DNA of 44,570 nucleotides from CAYUVF01 sp964448045 (GTDB lineage Bacteria > Bacteroidota > Rhodothermia > Rhodothermales > Salinibacteraceae). The translations under genes were made by a program, and so were the position numbers. Location: positions 1 to 44,570 of the forward strand of contig CAYUVF010000036.1 of the NCBI GenBank assembly GCA_964448045.1, given 5' to 3'. Positions 1 to 8,435 of the stretch are shown here, in pieces (the stretch's first letter is position 1; every line of letters begins with the position of its first letter). The notes below the pieces were generated by a model. That model searched no databases, was not told the origin of the DNA, and was given only the letters and a program-made list of their open reading frames with translations.

Positions 1-78
1 TTCGACGCCCACGGCATTGCGTTCGACGTGTCCGACCGCAATGCCCTGCTCTCGCCCTTCTCATACGAGGGGCCGTGA
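1..78 (+). CDS. C-terminal end of a probable DUF1326 protein (5' partial)
   Basis: The window opens inside a reading frame that ends in TGA at 76-78 and supplies the last 25 residues, including FDVSDRNALLSPFSYEGP. A closing stretch of the form (W/F)DxSxRNxxxxPF, ending near the stop, is what I expect of DUF1326 proteins. DUF1326 genes are commonly found directly before DUF2182 genes, and a DUF2182 gene follows here after 85 bases. What is seen is an open frame with the same codon bias as its neighbours. The family name rests on this short tail plus the neighbour, so it is tentative. The start lies outside the window. Confidence 0.5.
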   Translation, partial: FDAHGIAFDVSDRNALLSPFSYEGP

Positions 79-163
79 GGGTGGGTGTGGGAGTGCGTGG
101 GCTCCGCGTCGCCTGTGCTCCCCTTTCCCTTTCGAACCTACCATTCCCCAAACCGCTGGAGCG

Positions 164-931
164 ATGTCCTCGCCCCTTTCGCTGAATGCTACACGCTGGG
201 ACCGGCTGCTCATCCTCGGCGGGCTGGCGGTACTGACACTGCTCGCCTGGGGCGTGATGGCAGAGATGGCTGCGCGCATGGCCGATGCGCCCGCCGCCGC
301 CCATCTACAGCCCTGGAACGTCTCGACGTTTGTCGCGGCCTTCGGCATGTGGGCAGTCATGATGATGGGGATGATGCTGCCCGCGGCCGCGCCGATGGTG
401 CTTACCTTTGCCGGGATCGCGCGGCGCCGCGCTCCAGAGCGCTCGCTGCTTCGGACGAGCCTGTTCATCGGCGGCTACCTGCTCGTGTGGACCGGCTACA
501 GCGCCGGGGCCGCGCTCCTGCAGGGGGGGTTCCAGGCGGCCGCTCTGCTCACACCGATGGGCGCGAGCGCAAGCCCCTACCTCGCCGGCGGACTGCTCGT
601 CGTGGCCGGGATCTACCAGTGGACGCCGCTCAAGGACGCCTGCCTCACCGGCTGCCGCACGCCGATGGGCTTCCTGATGGCGGAGTGGCGCCCGGGCCGA
701 CGCGGGGCGCTCATCATGGGCCTCCGCCACGGGGGGAATTGCGCGGGCTGCTGCTGGGCGACGATGGCCCTGATGTTCGTGCTCGGCGTGATGAATCTGC
801 TCTGGATGGCCGCGCTCACGGCGCTCTGCCTGATCGAGAAGATCGCTCCGGCGGGCGACCGGGTGGGCCGCGCCGCGGGCGCCCTGTTCATCGGGTGGGG
901 CCTGTGGCTGATGGTCGGGGGGATGCTGTGA
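164..931 (+). CDS. DUF2182 family integral membrane protein
   Basis: A 255-residue polytopic membrane protein of unknown biochemical function. Hydrophobic segments lie near residues 14-34, 53-83, 97-120, 138-152 and 195-250. The family hallmarks are present: a Met-rich segment (AVMMMGMMLPAAAPM, residues 64-78), a Cys pair in LKDACLTGCRTP (C160, C164), and GLRHGGNCAGCCW (C193, C196, C197), suggesting metal or thiol chemistry in the membrane. ATG 164 is preferred because the open frame extends back to base 17 only through sequence that overlaps the preceding gene and does not look like DUF2182. A GGAG sits close upstream (158-161). Pairing with DUF1326 is a recurrent arrangement, so the two probably work together; the role is unknown. 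Confidence 0.85.
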   Translation: MSSPLSLNATRWDRLLILGGLAVLTLLAWGVMAEMAARMADAPAAAHLQPWNVSTFVAAFGMWAVMMMGMMLPAAAPMVLTFAGIARRRAPERSLLRTSLFIGGYLLVWTGYSAGAALLQGGFQAAALLTPMGASASPYLAGGLLVVAGIYQWTPLKDACLTGCRTPMGFLMAEWRPGRRGALIMGLRHGGNCAGCCWATMALMFVLGVMNLLWMAALTALCLIEKIAPAGDRVGRAAGALFIGWGLWLMVGGML

Positions 932-991
932 TCGGGCGGGGCCTTACCAAAAACCCGATGCTCACGTTAGCACCATACACACCGCGACCCT

Positions 992-1336
992 ATGAGGAAA
1001 ACGATTAGCTTTCTCTACGGCGTTATCAACTATGTCATCTTCCTCGGCGTTTTCCTCTCCGCCATTGCCTTCTGGGCAACGCCCGAGATGACAGCCGGCC
1101 ACCTCGTCTTTGCCATTGCGACAACCGCATATGTCTTTATCGCCATGGTGCTGGAGGGACGCGATCTGATCCCACAGTTCGGTAAGCGGTACCGCCGATG
1201 CCGCGCGCGTGTGCTGATGGATGATGGTTCCGGCTCTGAAACGCGGCACGGTGCAGGAAGGAGTAGCGGAGTCATAGAACATGGGCACGTGAGACCGCCC
1301 CGTCGCGCCGCTGATAGTGCTCCGCAAGCGGTATGA
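992..1336 (+). pseudogene. Internally deleted MddA-like (isoprenylcysteine methyltransferase superfamily) gene
   Basis: The frame encodes 114 residues. The first 28 (MRKTISFLYGVINYVIFLGV, then FLSAIAFW) match the opening membrane segment of methanethiol S-methyltransferase (MddA)-like proteins. The next part (ATPEMTAGHLVF, TTAYVFIAMVLEGRDL, FGKRYRRCRARV) matches the C-terminal end of the same family, where the usual form is EERDL...YxxYRxRVxML. The roughly 110 central residues that carry the remaining membrane helices and most of the active site are absent. After residue 73 the normal ending is lost and the frame drifts into a Ser/Arg/His-rich tail to base 1336. I read this as one gene with a large in-frame internal deletion and a decayed 3' end. 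A small membrane peptide may still be made, but methyltransferase activity is not expected. Confidence 0.6.
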
Positions 1337-1471
1337 CTCTATCTCGTCACCTTGCACCCAACCAGCGACCGAGCCCCGACTGGAGGAGCAATATTCCTAC
1401 GCACCGTTGCCGCAACACCGTCAAGCAGAGCATCAAAAACTTACGTTGCTCATCTTTTCTAACCGCAATCC

Positions 1472-2056
1472 ATGATTCCTATGTCGCAGAACACAGAGAG
1501 CACCCCCGAGCCTATGACCGACGACGTCCGCTCCCGTCAGGAGCCCCTGCGTGCGAACTACCGGGACACGCCTGAAGCAGCCCGTATCACGGACCGGGCT
1601 GTTACGACCGGATCCGATCTGTCGGACCCGTGGCACGGGACCGTGAAACCCGGAAGCGAAGATCATGGGGAAACGTGGCCCCAGGGCGTACACCGTGCCG
1701 TCGGCGGCTTCCACGACGCACCGAACCCGGGGGACATCCTCTGTGCCGCGCTCGCCACCTGCCTCGACTCGACGATCCGCCTGATCGCGGACCGCCTCAG
1801 CGTGACCATAAAGAGGCTCAAAGTGGAGGTCACCGCGGACGTGGACGTGCGCGGCACCTTGGTCGTGCGACGGGACGTACCTGTCGGCTTCCAGTCCATG
1901 CGGTGTCACGTCGATATTCAGCCTGCCGAAGGCACGGACCCGAAGCTCCTCAAGAAACTCCTCAGGGGCGCCGAGTACAGTTGCGTCAACTTGCACACCC
2001 TGCGCAATGGCGTCCCCGTAGAGGCGGACTTTGACGTGGGGTCGCCCGACGCGTAG
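1472..2056 (+). CDS. OsmC/Ohr family protein (peroxiredoxin-like)
   Basis: A 194-residue cytoplasmic OsmC-fold protein. OsmC/Ohr proteins reduce organic or inorganic hydroperoxides using two cysteines. Both are in their expected contexts: C97 in ALATCLDS at the start of the long central helix, and C171 in EYSCVNLHTL near the end. GGFHDAPNPGDILCAALATC is the typical lead into the first cysteine. The N-terminal 40 residues are polar and probably not part of the fold. The start is uncertain: ATGs at 1472, 1481 and 1514 share the frame, and the first two are equally likely. It stands alone between a decayed gene and a convergent kinase gene, so the neighbourhood does not refine its role. Its substrate cannot be read from the sequence; the wider group also includes YhfA-like members. 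Confidence 0.85.
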   Translation: MIPMSQNTESTPEPMTDDVRSRQEPLRANYRDTPEAARITDRAVTTGSDLSDPWHGTVKPGSEDHGETWPQGVHRAVGGFHDAPNPGDILCAALATCLDSTIRLIADRLSVTIKRLKVEVTADVDVRGTLVVRRDVPVGFQSMRCHVDIQPAEGTDPKLLKKLLRGAEYSCVNLHTLRNGVPVEADFDVGSPDA

Positions 2057-2242
2057 TTCCAGCCATCCGCCCCAGAGATCATCCGTCACAGCCGTGGCGG
2101 GGATTCAGGGCGCTGCATCAGGTTACACCAAATCCGATTGCAGAATTTGGGTATGAACGGCTGGACGTGTGAAGGTGTGAACGTAGAAACGTCCATCTGT
2201 ACATCGCTCCGATCAAGTGGCGGCCGGACTCCTCTTGGACAG

Positions 2243-3232
2243 TCAGCCCGCGGCGCGTTGGAGGTGGCGGCGGGCGACGACCGCGGCGCCGATGGGGCCG
2301 GCGTCGTCGCCGAGTGCGGCGGGGACGACGCGGATCTGATCGGCGCCCTTCTGCTGCAGGTAATGTTGGCGCGCGGTCTGCGCCACGGGCTCGACGAACG
2401 AGGCGCCGAGCCGCTCCACGACCCCGCCGCCGAACACGACCACCTCGGGATCCAGCGTATTCACCAGGTTCGCCGTGAGCAGGCCGAGGTAGTACTGGGC
2501 CGTCTGGAGCGCCTCTTCCATGAGCGGATCCTGCTCGTCGAGCGATCGCTCGATCACGCTGCTCGTCAGGCGCGTCTTGCCTTTGTCCGCCATCACCTCC
2601 GGGACGATGCTCGCGCGGCCCTTGTCCATCTCTTCCCGGATCATGGCCTCCATCGCGGTCTTGCTGGCGTAGGCCTCTACACAGCCCTCGCGCCCGCAGC
2701 CGCACCGCCGGCCGTGCGGCTGGACTACGATGTGGCCGATCTCCCCCGCGGCGCCGCGCCCGCCGTAGTGGGGCTGCCCGTTGAGGATGAGCCCGCCGCC
2801 CACGCCCGTGCCCACGAAGATACCCACCATGTGCTGCGCGCCCTTGCCGGCGCCGTACGCGTATTCGCCCATCACACCGATGTTGACGTCGTTGTCCACG
2901 ATCACCGGGAGGCTGAGGCGCGCCTGCAGCCGCTCGCCGAGGGGCACGTGCTCCCAGTTCAGGTTGGGCGCTTCGTGAACGACACCCGTCTCAGTATCGA
3001 CCGCGCCCGGCGCCCCGATGCAGAGCGCCGCCACGTCCGGCAGCGTGGCGTCCATCTTGCTCATCATCTTCCGCACGGTCGTCTCGATGCGGCCGATGAC
3101 AGCCTCGGCGCCGCGGTGGGCCTTCGTCTTTTTCTTTTTGGATGCGAGGATCGTCCCGCCCCGCCCCGCCGCAGCCTCAATGTTGGTCCCGCCGAGGTCG
3201 ACGCCGATGATCAGTAGGTCCGTGTCTGTCAT
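2243..3232 (-). CDS. ROK family sugar kinase (glucokinase-like)
   Basis: A 329-residue cytoplasmic ROK kinase, expected to phosphorylate glucose or a related hexose with ATP. The phosphate-1 motif VDLGGTN is at residues 11-17, GAPGAVD at 73-79, the catalytic-base motif VDNDVN at 112-117, and GTGVGGGLI at 141-149. The ROK signature EIGH (164-167) followed by CGCGREGCVE (177-186) provides the structural zinc ligands His167, Cys177, Cys179 and Cys184. Start ATG 3232 is chosen over the longer frame (to 3316) because the extra 28 residues are unlike the family and the ROK fold begins right after MTDTDLL. It lies 87 bases downstream of the metalloprotease on the same strand and may be cotranscribed, though no functional link is obvious. 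The sugar specificity is not determined. Confidence 0.9.
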   Translation of the reverse strand: MTDTDLLIIGVDLGGTNIEAAAGRGGTILASKKKKTKAHRGAEAVIGRIETTVRKMMSKMDATLPDVAALCIGAPGAVDTETGVVHEAPNLNWEHVPLGERLQARLSLPVIVDNDVNIGVMGEYAYGAGKGAQHMVGIFVGTGVGGGLILNGQPHYGGRGAAGEIGHIVVQPHGRRCGCGREGCVEAYASKTAMEAMIREEMDKGRASIVPEVMADKGKTRLTSSVIERSLDEQDPLMEEALQTAQYYLGLLTANLVNTLDPEVVVFGGGVVERLGASFVEPVAQTARQHYLQQKGADQIRVVPAALGDDAGPIGAAVVARRHLQRAAG

Positions 3233-3319
3233 GGAGCGATTCTTTCTGTGGAGTAGCAGGCAGAGGAAAGGAAGCGTCCACCAGAGACGAAGGCAAATCG
3301 CGGTAAACGGCGTCACCGC

Positions 3320-5866
3320 TCAGGGCATCATGCACATCGGACGGGCCGGCGCCCACGCCTCCAGCGCGGCACGGCGGGCGTCCTGACGCTTCAGATAGTC
3401 CGGCGCTGCGCTGCCGATGGGCGAGCCGGGCGGGATGGTAATGTCGGCCGGCATCGTGGCGACGGACTGATCGCGATTGAGGAAGCGGCCGATCATGGCG
3501 TGCGCTTGGGCTCGATGCGCCTGCGTCTCGGCCGTCCGCCCCGCGTTGTCCTGCAGCCACTGGTGCAGGCTGCGCAGGTGCTGCGTGATGCGGGCCTGCA
3601 CCGCGGGCGCGGCGCCGTCGTTGCCCGCCTGCTCCAACAGCGCGTCCGTCCACACCTGCTGCACGGTGCGCTGCAGCTCCGCGTCGTACGCGCTGCCAGC
3701 GACGGGCGCCTCCCAGACGGCAGCGGTCGTCCGGTCCAGCACGTCGGTAAGCGTCGGCAGGTTCGCGTCGAAGTCGGACTGGTACGCGAGGCGGGCGGCG
3801 CGCTCGGGGTGCACGAGCAGGTCGAACACCATCGTCGCGGCCACCTCAGCGGGCGCGTACGCGTCGAATGGCAGGCCCGTGTGGCCGGGGAAAAGCTCGC
3901 GGTTCGAGGGGTAGCCCGGCGGGCGCGGGGCGATCTGCTGGCGCGCCGCGGGCGGCAGGCGCAGCGCCTGCGGCGTCAGTGTGCCCAGGAGCGCATCGAG
4001 CGCGGCAGTCTGCTGATCCGCGGCGACGGGCGTGGGGGGCGTGGCATCGGCATCGCCGCGCAGGGCGTACGCGTAGCGCACTCCGCCGAGCGCCTTCACC
4101 GTAGCCTGCACCTGGTAGCGGTGGCGCAGGTATAGCGGCACGAGCACCTCTTCCATCATCGCCATCGGCCGGCCCATGCGGATGACCGATTCGTCGAACT
4201 GGTCGAGGGCGACGGCGCGCACGTTCATCTCACGGTCGAGCGCGTCGACGAGGTCGGCGCCGTTTTCCCACAGGTTGGACAGCGGATGCGCCGCGCCGGC
4301 GGGCCGCGCGTCGGCATCGGTGATGTAGTGCAGCCCGGCGTCCTGGCGGGCCTGGAGGAGGCTATCGAGCAGCTCGGCCTCCGTCTGCCCCTCCGCGGGC
4401 TCTTCGTAGCCGTAGCGCACGGCCATCTTGTCCCATTCGCCGATGCCCGTGTCGTAGGCACCCGCCAGTGAAATCTGCCCGTCCTGCACGGTGGCCAACG
4501 GCGCGGGATAGTCCATCACCGAGGCGCGGTCGTTGACCGACGCGGCGAAGTTGTGCGAAATGCCCAGTGTGTGGCCCACCTCGTGCGCGGAGAGCTGCCG
4601 GATGCGCGCGAGCGCCATCGCCAGCATGGGGTCGTCCTCGGGCGCGAAGCCGTCGGCGTTCGGGCCGTCGTACGGGGCGAGCAGGCCCTCGGCCAGGAGG
4701 TAGTCCTGGCGCACGCGCAGCGAGCCGAGCGTGACGTGGCCCTTGATGATCTCGCCGGTGCGCGGGTTGGTGACGGAGCTGCCGTAGCTCCAGCCGCGCG
4801 TGGCGCGGTGCACCCACTGGATCGTGTTGTAGCGCACGTCCATCGGATCGGCGTCGTCGGGCAGCATCTCGACGCGGTAGGCGTCCTCGAAGCCAGCGGC
4901 CTCGAAGGCCTCGGCCCACCAGCGGGCGCCGTCGAGCAGCGCGCCGCGCACGGGCTCGGGCGTGCCGGGGTCGAGGTAGTAGACGATCGGCTCCTCGACG
5001 GGGCACAGGCCGTCGGCGCCCGGCGGCTCGGCGCACGTCAAGCGGTGGCGGTTGATGAAGCGCTGCGGGATCTCCTCGCCGATGGGCACGGCGTAGTCGC
5101 GGTACATCAGCCCGAAGTAGCCCGAGCGCGGATCCATCCGGCGCGGCGCGTAGCCGTCCGTATCGGGCAACTCGATGAACGAATGGCGCACGCGCAGGGT
5201 GAGCGCGTCGGGGGCGGCGGCCACATCGCGGACGTAGCGCCCCGAGGCATCGCCCGTGAACGTCAGTCGCGCTTCCATCTCCGTGTTTTGCGGAAAGGCC
5301 TTGATGTTGGCGGGAAACGGCGCGCTGCGGCGCTGGTCCAGCGAGAAGCTGCCCTGGCCGGTCTGCTTTAGCCGCTCGGCAATGCCGTGCGCGTCGCGGA
5401 CGATGAAGTCGGTGGCGTCGACAAGCACGCGATCGCCGGTCTCGGCGGCCACGTCGAAGCCCCAGAGAACGCCCTTCGCGAAGGCGTCGGTGACGGCCTG
5501 CGCTTCCATCGGGTTGTCCGTCGACGCGCGGTAGTCGAGGTTGGGCTGGACGAGGTGCACCTTCGGCCCGATGCGCTCGAAGTAGACGACGCGCTCGCCG
5601 CCGAGCTGGCCGCGGTCGAGCCCAATGTCGTTCGAGCCGAGGCCCACGGGTAGCGAGTTGACGTACAGGAACTCCTGCTCCATCTGTGGGATTTCGAGCC
5701 AGATTTTACCCGCGGCCTCGTCCCAGTACACGGGGAAGAACCCGTCTTGCCGTTGAAAGTCCTCCGTTTGCTCTTCGATGGTGGGCAGGTCCTGGGCAGG
5801 AGCGGAAACGATGAGCAGACAGCCAATCAAGAGCGCTGTGAGCACGGCGGAGCAGCGATTCAGCAT
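3320..5866 (-). CDS. Exported zinc-dependent metalloprotease, DUF5117/DUF4953 family
   Basis: An 848-residue protein with a Sec signal peptide (positive start, hydrophobic residues 7-22, SAPAQ cleavage region near 25). The N-terminal DUF5117-like part spans about 27-230. The catalytic DUF4953 part follows, with the metzincin zinc motif HEVGHTLGISH at 428-438 and a Met-turn SVMDYP at 449-454, the expected 12-15 residues further on. The three His ligands and catalytic Glu429 are intact, so this should be an active secreted or periplasmic endopeptidase. The C-terminal half (about 540-848) carries the conserved helical region of this group. Length is typical (about 800-900). The natural substrate is unknown. 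ATG 5866 is the only start giving an immediate signal peptide. Upstream is the 406-base divergent gap shared with atpD. Confidence 0.9.
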   Translation of the reverse strand: MLNRCSAVLTALLIGCLLIVSAPAQDLPTIEEQTEDFQRQDGFFPVYWDEAAGKIWLEIPQMEQEFLYVNSLPVGLGSNDIGLDRGQLGGERVVYFERIGPKVHLVQPNLDYRASTDNPMEAQAVTDAFAKGVLWGFDVAAETGDRVLVDATDFIVRDAHGIAERLKQTGQGSFSLDQRRSAPFPANIKAFPQNTEMEARLTFTGDASGRYVRDVAAAPDALTLRVRHSFIELPDTDGYAPRRMDPRSGYFGLMYRDYAVPIGEEIPQRFINRHRLTCAEPPGADGLCPVEEPIVYYLDPGTPEPVRGALLDGARWWAEAFEAAGFEDAYRVEMLPDDADPMDVRYNTIQWVHRATRGWSYGSSVTNPRTGEIIKGHVTLGSLRVRQDYLLAEGLLAPYDGPNADGFAPEDDPMLAMALARIRQLSAHEVGHTLGISHNFAASVNDRASVMDYPAPLATVQDGQISLAGAYDTGIGEWDKMAVRYGYEEPAEGQTEAELLDSLLQARQDAGLHYITDADARPAGAAHPLSNLWENGADLVDALDREMNVRAVALDQFDESVIRMGRPMAMMEEVLVPLYLRHRYQVQATVKALGGVRYAYALRGDADATPPTPVAADQQTAALDALLGTLTPQALRLPPAARQQIAPRPPGYPSNRELFPGHTGLPFDAYAPAEVAATMVFDLLVHPERAARLAYQSDFDANLPTLTDVLDRTTAAVWEAPVAGSAYDAELQRTVQQVWTDALLEQAGNDGAAPAVQARITQHLRSLHQWLQDNAGRTAETQAHRAQAHAMIGRFLNRDQSVATMPADITIPPGSPIGSAAPDYLKRQDARRAALEAWAPARPMCMMP

Positions 5867-6272
5867 GGGGCGTACGGAGTTTCATGAGCAAACGCGGATG
5901 GTCCGAGGGGCTGTCCCCGAAGATGCTCCAACATACGAAACACCGCGGCGGAAATGCACTTCGTGTGAAGCGGGCTCAGATGAGGCAGAACGGCGTCCGT
6001 GACCAGGGAATTCCTGAATTCTTTGCGCTCTAATCATCGGTTTCTCCCGCGCAGGGGGAGCATTTTCAGAAAGCGTTATTTAGTTTCGTACTCGTCGGAG
6101 CGGCGGGCCCCGGTATTCGGTATTGTTGTCCTCCGATCGCGCGGGTCGGTATGCCCGTACGCTCATCGGGCGGCGCGGCGTGTATCCCCGGCGTGCCCGG
6201 CTCGGTTGTGTTGAGCCCGTGCTCGGTTCCCATGTTCTGCTCATATATTGATTCATTTGATCGCGATTTCCG
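5867..6272. other. Divergent intergenic region between the metalloprotease and atpD
   Basis: 406 bases with no credible gene. It should hold promoters for both flanking operons. On the minus side a TATGTTGG box (about 5932-5939) lies 60-70 bases before the protease start, without a clear -35. On the plus side an AT-rich stretch at 6241-6268 precedes atpD, again without a convincing hexamer pair. A short CTCCC/GGGAG hairpin occurs near 6045-6061. No riboswitch or RNA gene is recognised. Confidence 0.4.
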
Positions 6273-7775
6273 ATGGAGGTAAAAGAAGCGCAAGGCGTAG
6301 GCAAGATTGTAGAGATTGTCGGTCCGGTTGTCGATGCGGAGTTTCCCAGCAAAGACGCCGTGCCCGACATCTTGGATGCCATTAAGATCGAGCGCGAGAC
6401 TGTTGACGATCTGATTTTAGAGGTGCAGCAGCACCTCGGCGAGCGCCGGGTGCGGGCCATCGCGATGGACTCCACCGATGGACTGCAGCGCGGCCAAGAG
6501 GTCATCGCGACGGGGCAGCCCATTTCTGTGCCCATTGGCGAAGACATTCGCGGGCGGCTGTTCAACGTCGTCGGCGAGCCGATCGATGGTCTGCCTGCTC
6601 CTAAGGCCGAGGAGCGGCGCGCCATCCACCAGAAAGCACCCGACTTTGACAACCTGGCGACGTCGGTCGATATGCTCGAAACGGGCATCAAGGTCATCGA
6701 CCTCATCCAGCCCGTTCCCAAGGGCGGTAAGGTGGGCCTGTTTGGCGGTGCCGGCGTGGGCAAGACGGTGCTCATCATGGAGCTCATCAACAACATCGCC
6801 AAGGCGCACGAGGGCCTCTCGGTATTTGCTGGCGTAGGCGAGCGCACCCGTGAGGGGAACGACCTCCTCCGCGAGATGCTCGAGTCCGGCGTAATGGACT
6901 ACGGCGACGAATTCCGCGAAGCCATGGAGGAAGGCGGATGGGAGCTTGACAAAGTCGACATGGACCAGGTCAAGAAGAGCAACATCTCCCTCGTCTTCGG
7001 CCAGATGAACGAGCCGCCCGGAGCACGCGCTCGCGTGGGCCTGACGGGCCTGACCATCGCCGAGTACTTCCGCGATCTCGGCGGGCGCGATGTGCTGTTC
7101 TTCCTCGACAACATCTTCCGCTTCGTGCAGGCCGGCTCCGAGGTCTCCGCCCTGATGGGCCGGATGCCCTCCGCCGTGGGCTACCAGCCGACGCTTGCCA
7201 GCGAGATGGGCGACCTGCAGGAGCGCATTACCTCCACGAAGAAGGGCTCGGTCACCTCGTTCCAGGCCGTCTACGTCCCGGCGGATGACCTGACGGATCC
7301 CGCGCCGGCTACCACGTTTGCCCACCTCGACGCCACAACAGTGCTCAGTCGCCAGCTCTCGACGCAGGGCATCTACCCGGCTATCGATCCGCTCGACTCG
7401 AATTCGACGATCCTGAACGAGCGGACGCTCGGCAAGGAGCACTACCAGACGGCGCAGGACGTGAAGGCCATCCTCCAGCGTTACAAAGAGCTGCAGGACA
7501 TTATCGCCATCCTGGGTATGGACGAGCTGTCGGACGAGGACAAGCAAGCCGTCAACCGCGCCCGCCGCGTGCAGCGCTTCCTCAGCCAGCCGTTCTTCGT
7601 GGCCGAACAGTTCACCGGCACGCCCGGCCAGTACGTGAACATTGAGGAGACCATCCGCGGCTTCCGCATGATCCTCGATGGCGAGCTCGATCACCTGCCC
7701 GAGCAGGCCTTCCTGCTCAAGGGCACGATCGACGAGGCCATTGAGGCCGGCGAGAAAATGCTCGAAGAAGAATAG
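6273..7775 (+). CDS. atpD: F1Fo ATP synthase subunit beta
   Basis: The 500-residue catalytic subunit of F-type ATP synthase, located on the cytoplasmic face of the membrane. The Walker A motif GGAGVGKT is at 158-165, followed by GERTREGND, GQMNEPPGARARV, the Walker B-type strand VLFFLDNIFRF, and the DELSDEDK loop near the C-terminus. Compared with about 460-470 residues in proteobacterial enzymes there is an insertion of roughly 20 residues just before GQMNEPPGAR (MEEGGWELDKVDMDQVKKS), which is characteristic of Bacteroidota-type beta subunits. The GGAGGT at 6275-6280 overlaps the first codons, so it is not a ribosome site for this start; ATG 6273 is kept because no other in-frame ATG lies before the conserved KIVEIVGPVVD. 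It is followed by atpC; the remaining ATP synthase genes are not in the window, consistent with a split atp locus. Confidence 0.98.
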   Translation: MEVKEAQGVGKIVEIVGPVVDAEFPSKDAVPDILDAIKIERETVDDLILEVQQHLGERRVRAIAMDSTDGLQRGQEVIATGQPISVPIGEDIRGRLFNVVGEPIDGLPAPKAEERRAIHQKAPDFDNLATSVDMLETGIKVIDLIQPVPKGGKVGLFGGAGVGKTVLIMELINNIAKAHEGLSVFAGVGERTREGNDLLREMLESGVMDYGDEFREAMEEGGWELDKVDMDQVKKSNISLVFGQMNEPPGARARVGLTGLTIAEYFRDLGGRDVLFFLDNIFRFVQAGSEVSALMGRMPSAVGYQPTLASEMGDLQERITSTKKGSVTSFQAVYVPADDLTDPAPATTFAHLDATTVLSRQLSTQGIYPAIDPLDSNSTILNERTLGKEHYQTAQDVKAILQRYKELQDIIAILGMDELSDEDKQAVNRARRVQRFLSQPFFVAEQFTGTPGQYVNIEETIRGFRMILDGELDHLPEQAFLLKGTIDEAIEAGEKMLEEE

Positions 7776-7796
7776 AACTGCAGGGAATGGGGAGGC

Positions 7797-7835
7797 GGTA
7801 AGGGGTAAGAATGCCCTTTCTTCTTCCCATTTACC
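7797..7835. repeat. G/A-rich intergenic hairpin, copy 1 (atpD-atpC gap)
   Basis: GGTAAGGGGTAAGAA at 7797-7811 pairs with TTCTTCCCATTTACC at 7821-7835. Thirteen of 15 positions pair, counting one G-U, around a 9-base loop. It lies inside the atpDC operon, 21 bases after the atpD stop. It resembles the hairpins at 10491-10574, 38164-38211 and 38505-38560 in having one G/A/T strand and one C/T/A strand. It has no T-run, so a processing or partial attenuation element is likelier than a terminator. Confidence 0.55.
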
Positions 7836-7853
7836 TCTTATCCATAAGTTGTC

Positions 7854-8297
7854 ATGGCTCAAGATCTCTACGTAGATATTGTCGTGCCCGATCGGTACGT
7901 GTTTCAAGGCACGGCCGAGTTGGTGCGCGCGCCCGGCGTGGAAGGCTCATTCGAGGTGCTGCGCAACCACGCGCCCATGATCGCCGCCTTCGGCATCGGG
8001 CCGATCATCGTGAAGACCGAAGAGGCGCATCGCTTCGCCGATGTCCGCGATGATCGCATCGTGTTTGCCACCAGCGGTGGCTTCCTCGAAGTGCTGGAAA
8101 ACAAAGTTACGGTGCTGGCCGAGACGGCCGAGCCCGCCTCCGAAATCGACGTCGAACGGGCCCGTCGCGCCGAAAAACGTGCCATCAAATACCTCGAAGA
8201 GCGCGAGGAAGCCCCCATCGACCCGGAGACCGCCGAGCAAGCGCTCGGACGCGCCCGTAACCGCCTGCGCGTGGTCATGGGCAAGGTGGGCACGTAA
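7854..8297 (+). CDS. atpC: F1Fo ATP synthase subunit epsilon
   Basis: A 147-residue epsilon subunit, part of the central stalk that links the rotor to F1 and can inhibit ATP hydrolysis. The N-terminal beta-sandwich (about 1-88) has the usual VDIVVPDRYVFQG start, the GxxGxFEVLxNHAPM turn (residues 23-37) and a TSGGFLEVLENKVTVLAE strand region. The C-terminal helical hairpin (about 95-147, ERARRAEKRAIKYLEER...ALGRARNRLRVV) is present, so this is the full two-domain form. ATG 7854 is the first Met in frame and gives the standard start. It follows atpD by 78 bases containing a hairpin, and the two are probably cotranscribed up to the terminator at 8329-8358. Confidence 0.95.
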   Translation: MAQDLYVDIVVPDRYVFQGTAELVRAPGVEGSFEVLRNHAPMIAAFGIGPIIVKTEEAHRFADVRDDRIVFATSGGFLEVLENKVTVLAETAEPASEIDVERARRAEKRAIKYLEEREEAPIDPETAEQALGRARNRLRVVMGKVGT

Positions 8298-8328
8298 GCC
8301 GTTACCGATAGTCCAGAGGAGTGGGCAG

Positions 8329-8358
8329 AAGGCCTGAGATGAATGTCTCGGGCCTTTT
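8329..8358 (+). terminator. Rho-independent terminator of the atpDC operon
   Basis: AAGGCCTGAGA (8329-8339) pairs with TCTCGGGCCTT (8346-8356), an 11-pair stem with one T-G wobble and a 6-base loop. The right arm runs into TTTT (8355-8358). It sits 31 bases after the atpC stop. Confidence 0.85.
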
Positions 8359-8435
8359 GCACAGATTGGCCCTCGACGCCCCGCCTCGTCCCGATTGCCT
8401 GTTTTTGCTACGCTCGCTCCGGATTGCCATCGCCT

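Noticed and set aside
2128..2194. Inverted repeats CCAAAT/ATTTGG and GGACGT/ACGTCC between the OsmC and ROK genes
   Set aside because: Six-base arms with loops of 11 and 20 bases and no T-run; too weak to call a terminator or operator.
6006..6021. GGAATTCCTGAATTC repeat
   Set aside because: A short chance palindrome/direct repeat in AT-richer intergenic DNA, not linked to a gene start.
6417..7907. 496-codon open frame antisense to atpD
   Set aside because: It mirrors the conserved atpD frame exactly, is rich in His/Arg/Asp/Val as expected of a reversed high-GC gene, and matches no family.
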